This document shows, piece after piece, positions 60,325-64,000 of a stretch of 64,000 bases of DNA. The stretch is from contig CAMUJH010000007.1 in assembly GCA_947089145.1 (NCBI GenBank), positions 34,911 to 98,910 of the forward strand, given 5' to 3'. The stretch's first letter is position 1. The number at the start of each line of letters is the position of its first letter. The position numbers were made by a program, and so were the translations under genes. Source of the stretch: an uncultured Hungatella sp. (GTDB taxonomy: Bacteria; Bacillota; Clostridia; Lachnospirales; Lachnospiraceae). A model generated the notes under the pieces. That model was not told the origin of the DNA, ran no database searches, and saw only the letters and a program-made list of their open reading frames with translations.

Positions 60325-61812
60325 ATGGGAAAGCCAACAGGATTTTTAGAGTTTGACAGGGCTGCCAGCCAGGTAAGGGACCCAAAGGCCAGGATCAAGG
60401 ATTATCATGAATTCCATACCCCTTTAAGTGAACAGGAGCAGCGGCGCCAGGGCGCAAGATGCATGGAGTGCGGAGTCCCGTTCTGTCAGTCAGGCATGAT
60501 GATGAAGGGTATGGTGTCAGGGTGCCCCTTAAATAATCTGATTCCGGAGTGGAATGATCTGATATACAGCGGCAACTGGGCCCAGGCCTATAACCGGCTG
60601 AAACGAACCAACAGCTTTCCGGAGTTTACCTCCAGGGTATGTCCGGCGCCCTGCGAGGCTGCCTGTACCTGCGGGTTGTATGATGAGCCGGTAAGCATTA
60701 AGGAAAACGAGTATGCCATTATTGAGCACGCTTACGCGGACGGCGCCGCTGCTGCCAGGCCGCCGAGACTGCGGACCGGAAAGAAAGTGGCCGTGGTAGG
60801 GTCAGGCCCTGCAGGCCTGGCTGCTGCTGACCAGCTGAACAAAAGAGGGCACAGCGTCACTGTGTTTGAGCGGGATGACAGAATCGGCGGCCTTCTCATG
60901 TACGGGATTCCCAACATGAAACTGGAAAAGCATGTGATTGACCGGAAGATCCAGGTGATGGAAGAGGAAGGGATTGTATTTGAAACCAATGTCAATGTGG
61001 GCAGGGAGTACAAGGCGGCAAAGCTTTTAAAGGAATTTGACAGCGTGATTTTGGCCTGCGGGGCTTCCAATCCCAGGGATATTAAGGTGCCCGGAAGGGA
61101 GGCGGAGGGGATTTACTTTGCAGTGGATTTCTTAAAAGGAACCACCAAAAGCCTGCTGGATTCCGGCCTGACTGACGGGAAGTTTGTGTCGGCAAAAGGC
61201 AGGAAAGTGGTGGTCATCGGCGGCGGCGACACGGGAAATGACTGCGTGGGAACCTGTATCCGCCACGGGTGCGCCTCGGTGATGCAGCTGGAGATGATGC
61301 CCAGGCTGCCGGATAAAAGAACCGGGGATAATACCTGGCCGGAGTGGCCCAGGGTGTGCAGAACAGACTACGGGCAGCAGGAGGCCGCCGCAGTGTTCGG
61401 AAAAGATCCCAGGGTCTATGAGACTACGGTGAAGGAGTTTAAAAAAGATAAAAACGGCAAGCTTTGCAGCGTGGTTCTGGTAAAGCTGGAGGCAAAGAAA
61501 GACCCTAAGACGGGGCAAACCCAGATGGTGCCTGTGGAAGGCAGCGAGAAGGAGACGGCTGCAGACCTGGTACTTATTGCGGCAGGGTTTCTGGGAAGCC
61601 AGAAATATGTGACGGACGCCTTCGGGGTGGCTGTGGATCAGCGGACCAACGTGAAGACAGCTGCCGGGGAATACCGGACCAACGTGGACAGGGTGTTTAC
61701 AGCCGGCGATATGCACAGAGGACAGTCTTTGGTGGTGTGGGCCATCCGGGAAGGAAGGGAGGCCGCCAAAGAGGTGGACAGAAGTTTGATGGGGTATACG
61801 AATCTGGTGTAG
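60325..61812 (+). CDS. gltD: Glutamate synthase, small (beta) subunit
   Basis: A 495-residue NADPH-dependent flavoprotein that feeds electrons to GltB. The N-terminal 4Fe-4S cysteines are in CMECGVPFCQSG, GCPLNNLIPEWNDL and CPAPCEAACTCGL. The FAD site is VAVVGSGPAGLAAADQLNKR with FERDDRIGGLLMYGIPN, the NADPH site VVVIGGGDTGNDCVGT, and FTAGDMHRGQSLVVWAI closes the FAD domain. ATG 60325 has AGGGGAG upstream; the earlier in-frame ATG lies inside gltB. Confidence 0.97.
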   Translation: MGKPTGFLEFDRAASQVRDPKARIKDYHEFHTPLSEQEQRRQGARCMECGVPFCQSGMMMKGMVSGCPLNNLIPEWNDLIYSGNWAQAYNRLKRTNSFPEFTSRVCPAPCEAACTCGLYDEPVSIKENEYAIIEHAYADGAAAARPPRLRTGKKVAVVGSGPAGLAAADQLNKRGHSVTVFERDDRIGGLLMYGIPNMKLEKHVIDRKIQVMEEEGIVFETNVNVGREYKAAKLLKEFDSVILACGASNPRDIKVPGREAEGIYFAVDFLKGTTKSLLDSGLTDGKFVSAKGRKVVVIGGGDTGNDCVGTCIRHGCASVMQLEMMPRLPDKRTGDNTWPEWPRVCRTDYGQQEAAAVFGKDPRVYETTVKEFKKDKNGKLCSVVLVKLEAKKDPKTGQTQMVPVEGSEKETAADLVLIAAGFLGSQKYVTDAFGVAVDQRTNVKTAAGEYRTNVDRVFTAGDMHRGQSLVVWAIREGREAAKEVDRSLMGYTNLV

Positions 61813-62235
61813 GCAGAAGCTGTTTTGCTGGAAAATATGCGGCAGCTTCCATATGACGAATACTGAGAAATATGGGCAGATGATAAATAAGCTGAAAGTA
61901 TAAAATGTTATAAAATGCGAACTCGCTTTCTTTGTGATATGATATAAGACTCAATCTAGAATTCATATGATAAGGAAGTGAGTTTGTATCCTTAAATGAC
62001 AAGGCCGCAGAAATTGTGAGTGTAAAATAAAGTGTGTAAGTTGGAAATACCGCAAATCTAACTGCACACTTTATTTTACACTCCCCAATAAGCGCATTTT
62101 AAGGCTCTATCCCCAATGATTTCCTGCTCTCCTTCAAAGCAAATAATTGTATCTTATATGGGATAAAGCCTTGAATTCTGAGATTATTCTGTTCTGAAAA
62201 ATTCCTAAAAGATTAAAAGAAACGGTACATTACTT
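61813..62235. other. Non-coding decayed stretch behind gltD
   Basis: No complete gene is seen. GAAGCTG/CAGCTTC just after gltD is a weak hairpin without a T run. A frame reading VSLNDKAAEIVS (about 61987-62022), which lacks a normal start codon, is cut off at the edge of the long hairpin at 62018, and may be a gene remnant disrupted by it. The remainder to 62235 shows nothing recognisable. Confidence 0.35.
62018..62083. repeat. 19-bp perfect inverted repeat, IS-end-like hairpin
   Basis: The arms 62018-62036 (GAGTGTAAAATAAAGTGTG) and 62065-62083 are exact complements around a 28-nt centre in which AGTT/AACT continues the pairing. GAGTGTAAAAT resembles terminal repeats of IS256-family elements, recalled from memory. 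It could be a two-ended deletion derivative of such an element. No clear target duplication was found, and there is no T run, so a terminator is less likely. Confidence 0.5.
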
Positions 62236-62730
62236 TTATACTGTTGCAAAACATTCTTTCTCCCAAGCTTTGATTGCCTCGGGCGGAAGTTCCAGGACGG
62301 CGGCAATGTCTTGTGGCGCATCTCCTCTTTTCAGCATATTTTTAGCATTCTTTTTGGACTCTTCCCGTCTGCCCTCATCCATCAGCACCTTTCCAACTTG
62401 CGTCAAACCTAACAGCTCCTAATATAGTTCTTAGTTTCTTCCTCGCCCTTATAGGTCAGGGGAAGCAGTATGAGATGCATAAAACTTCATCGGATACGTT
62501 TTGGCTCTCGATGCATGCCCTGGCATGACTCGTTCACTCCATGGAGGGCGAATCGCCAAAAAGAATGTCTCCGTTTCTATGGCGCAGGCTGTCCGTTTCA
62601 AAGAAGTCCTTGCGCTTTCAATATAAGCGGCGTACAATACCATCATATGGATATCCGTTCGCCTGCTTTCTCTTAAATACCGATCAATCCAAAAGGCTTG
62701 GAAACCCGTTGTAATATGTCTTTGTTGCAA
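62236..62730 (-). pseudogene. Degenerate remnant of an Rpn/PD-(D/E)XK nuclease-type gene
   Basis: On the minus strand the last 50 codons before the stop at 62238-62236 read VLMDEGRREESKKNAKNMLK and then RGDAPQDIAAVLELPPEAIKAW, which resembles the tail of Rpn-like recombination-promoting nuclease/transposase families. Upstream of this the frame is broken by stops and shifts; the open frame at 62449-62730 is not recognisable. The family call rests only on the tail and is tentative. Confidence 0.45.
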
Positions 62731-62852
62731 TCCCTAATTTTTTACAAAATCATCCTTTAACATACCAATCCTGGCTCTTTCAGTTTCTATTATTAGGATA
62801 TTTCAATATTTACCACCAATATTACTCGTTTTGTATATTTTTTAACACTTAT

Positions 62853-62878
62853 CTGTAAATATTTTTACAGTTTGTAAA
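62853..62878. promoter_or_regulatory. Overlapping operator dyads upstream of the XRE/S24 gene
   Basis: CTGTAAA-TATT-TTTACAG (62853-62870) is a perfect 7-4-7 dyad, and TTTACA-GTT-TGTAAA (62864-62878) a perfect 6-3-6 dyad that shares the middle half-site. Three alternating half-sites nine bases upstream of the -35 box suggest cooperative binding, most simply autoregulation. Confidence 0.6.
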
Positions 62879-62886
62879 TTATTAGA

Positions 62887-62915
62887 TTGACAACACGTAA
62901 AATATGTAATAACAT
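62887..62915 (+). promoter_or_regulatory. Promoter of the XRE/S24 regulator gene
   Basis: TTGACA (62887-62892), 17-nt spacer, TAACAT (62910-62915). The start codon is 26 nt further on, after GAGGAGG. Confidence 0.75.
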
Positions 62916-62941
62916 AAAGGTATTATACGAGGAGGTTAGGC

Positions 62942-63700
62942 ATGATAAAGGATAAATTAAAAGAAGTGCGTGAACGAACTGGAATGAACAAAAAAGAATT
63001 TGCCGAGTATATAGGCATTAAATACACAACATACAATAATTACGAAACAGGGGCCAGAGAACCTGACTCTGAGTTTTTAATAAGATTTTCCAAGAAATTT
63101 AATGTTTCCACTGATTTTATTTTAGGCCTACAGGAAGACAAAGAAATCCTTTACTCATATGAGCTTAAAGCATCTGAATACGATCATATAGAAAAATACC
63201 GTTCCCTAGACTCCTATGGGCGGCAGACCGTCGATTATATTCTAGATAGGGAACTCGAACGCATCCCCCAGCCCGAAGGATTCGCTGACACCATAGAGCG
63301 CCTCCGGCAGCAATTATCCATATGCTCCGTTCCTCCTCGCTTTTTTGCCTACTTTGGCAGGATAGCCGCCGCAGGCACCAGCGTGAAGCTTTCCGACAAA
63401 GCTGCCGGAGTCAGGGCCTATCCGGAAAATGAGCTAAATAAACATGCCGACTTCGTCATCGGCGTGAATGGCGATTCCATGGAGCCTGAATATTCTAATG
63501 GGGATATAGTATATGTCCAGAAGACTGATCATATAGAAACCGGAGACATAGGCATCTTTCAAAAGGGCAATAACATCTACATCAAAAAAGCCGTGGAAAA
63601 TGGGCTGGTTTCTGTAAACCCGGAATACCCACCGCTTACAGGTCAAGAGGACGGGATTATTGTATTAGGGAAGATGTTGGGGAAAGCGGAAGAAAATTAA
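62942..63700 (+). CDS. XRE-family regulator with S24 (LexA/CI-like) self-cleavage domain
   Basis: A 252-residue repressor. Residues 1-65 form a Cro/CI helix-turn-helix (MNKKEFAEYIGIKYTTYNNYETGAREP). The C-terminal half is an S24 peptidase: the cleavage-type Ala144-Gly145 in IAAAGTSV, Ser179 in GDSMEP and Lys215/216 in YIKKAV. Such proteins cut themselves upon RecA activation or a similar signal and so release their operators. The clustered TTTACAG half-sites and the strong promoter upstream fit autoregulation. No prophage genes are visible on this side; it may control the repeat protein gene that follows. Confidence 0.9.
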   Translation: MIKDKLKEVRERTGMNKKEFAEYIGIKYTTYNNYETGAREPDSEFLIRFSKKFNVSTDFILGLQEDKEILYSYELKASEYDHIEKYRSLDSYGRQTVDYILDRELERIPQPEGFADTIERLRQQLSICSVPPRFFAYFGRIAAAGTSVKLSDKAAGVRAYPENELNKHADFVIGVNGDSMEPEYSNGDIVYVQKTDHIETGDIGIFQKGNNIYIKKAVENGLVSVNPEYPPLTGQEDGIIVLGKMLGKAEEN

Positions 63701-63724
63701 ACAAAAATCATAGGAGGATAAAAA

Positions 63725-64000
63725 ATGCTAGAAAAGAAAGATTTGGAAATGATAGCTGAAGTTGTAAGTGAAACTGTAAAAGAAATAAACAAGCCTGTAT
63801 ATGAAAGGCTAGATAAGATGGATACCAGGCTGGATAAGATGGATACCAGGCTGGATAAGATGGACTCCAGGCTAGATAAGATGGACTCCAGGCTGGATAC
63901 AATGGATACCAGGCTAGATAAGATGGACTCCAGGTTGGATACAATGGACTCCAGGCTAGATAAGATGGACTCCAGGCTAGATACAATGGATACCAGGCTA
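63725..64000 (+). CDS. Heptad-repeat coiled-coil protein (3' end outside window)
   Basis: The reading frame runs to the window edge (92 codons seen). ATG 63725 has AGGAGG eight bases upstream, 24 nt after the regulator gene. A 27-residue start (MLEKKDLEMIAEVVSETVKE...) leads into at least nine uninterrupted copies of the seven-residue unit RLDKMDT/S, with Leu and Met in a and d-like positions, as expected for a long parallel coiled coil. Related clostridial proteins of unknown function often follow S24 regulators. Its total length cannot be determined here. Confidence 0.85.
   Translation, partial: MLEKKDLEMIAEVVSETVKEINKPVYERLDKMDTRLDKMDTRLDKMDSRLDKMDSRLDTMDTRLDKMDSRLDTMDSRLDKMDSRLDTMDTRL
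63806..64000 (+). repeat. 21-bp tandem repeats (in-frame, within coiled-coil gene)
   Basis: Nine full units and one partial of the pattern AGGCTRGATAMRATGGAYWCC are seen, running off the window. Variation is mostly between AAG and ACA (Lys/Thr) and between ACC and TCC (Thr/Ser). Each unit encodes exactly seven residues, so copy-number changes keep the frame. Confidence 0.95.

Noticed and set aside
62449-62730. 93-codon minus-strand gene
   Set aside because: No ribosome site, no recognisable family; it overlaps the decayed nuclease-type remnant in a different frame.
63708-63986. Minus-strand open frame across the tandem repeats
   Set aside because: It is the mirror of the 21-bp repeat (a Trp/Ser/Pro/Tyr-rich pattern) and has no ribosome site; the plus-strand frame has AGGAGG and a sensible coiled coil.
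63806-64000. Tandem repeats as a CRISPR array
   Set aside because: Units are 21 bp and directly joined without spacers, in frame in a coding sequence.

Overview
The window looks like a chromosomal segment of an anaerobic Firmicute, most likely a Lachnospiraceae/Clostridia member (Enterocloster, Hungatella or Lachnoclostridium-like). The reasons are a GGGtGRT-family protein next to its NifU-like partner, a CmpB-type permease-like protein, a folT gene with a tetrahydrofolate riboswitch, strong AGGAGG ribosome sites, frequent TTG starts, and the general protein flavour. The genus is an inference; no rRNA or tRNA gene was seen.

Layout. 1-13.5 kb is housekeeping: the end of a GH36 alpha-galactosidase, pyrE with a small membrane protein, a VanZ-like/DUF6142-like/M29 aminopeptidase operon, dihydrofolate reductase, a secreted coiled-coil NlpC/P60 hydrolase, a MATE exporter, a D,D-carboxypeptidase, and on the minus strand the Fe-S scaffold/GGGtGRT pair. 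13.5-52 kb is one very large, nearly unidirectional surface-glycan locus. It opens with an IspD-like cytidylyltransferase and a polyol-phosphate dehydrogenase-like enzyme. An accessory insert follows: a MITE sitting in a terminator, a perfect 27-bp inverted repeat, a TnpB homologue that has lost all three RuvC catalytic residues, and a structured non-coding stretch behind it. Next is an AT-rich block (about 19.3-34.2 kb) with a CMP-sugar synthetase, a DRE-TIM aldolase, acetyltransferases, glycosyltransferases, a UDP-glucuronate-epimerase-like enzyme and RgpF-like proteins. A GC-richer block (about 34-52 kb) carries three more IspD-like cytidylyltransferases, three nucleotide-sugar epimerase-type enzymes, two LicD-family phosphotransferases, a LicC-like nucleotidyltransferase, and a phosphonate module (PEP mutase with an N-terminal nucleotidylyltransferase domain, and phosphonopyruvate decarboxylase).

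52-64 kb is mixed: a GNAT acetyltransferase and riboswitch-controlled folT on the minus strand, a truncated DUF5060-like fragment, a CmpB-type membrane protein, gltB-gltD, then a decayed 1.1-kb stretch with an IS-end-like hairpin and a nuclease-family remnant. It ends with an XRE/S24 LexA-like regulator that has clustered operators, and the start of a coiled-coil protein built of 21-bp tandem repeats.

How it fits together: the large locus looks built to make several CDP/CMP-activated small molecules (polyol phosphates, a 2-keto sugar acid, a phosphonate) and hang them on a cell-surface polysaccharide through LicD and glycosyltransferase steps. The nuclease-dead TnpB homologue is a candidate RNA-guided transcription regulator within or beside this locus. 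These functional links are inferences from gene content; individual family calls rest on motifs described in each entry.
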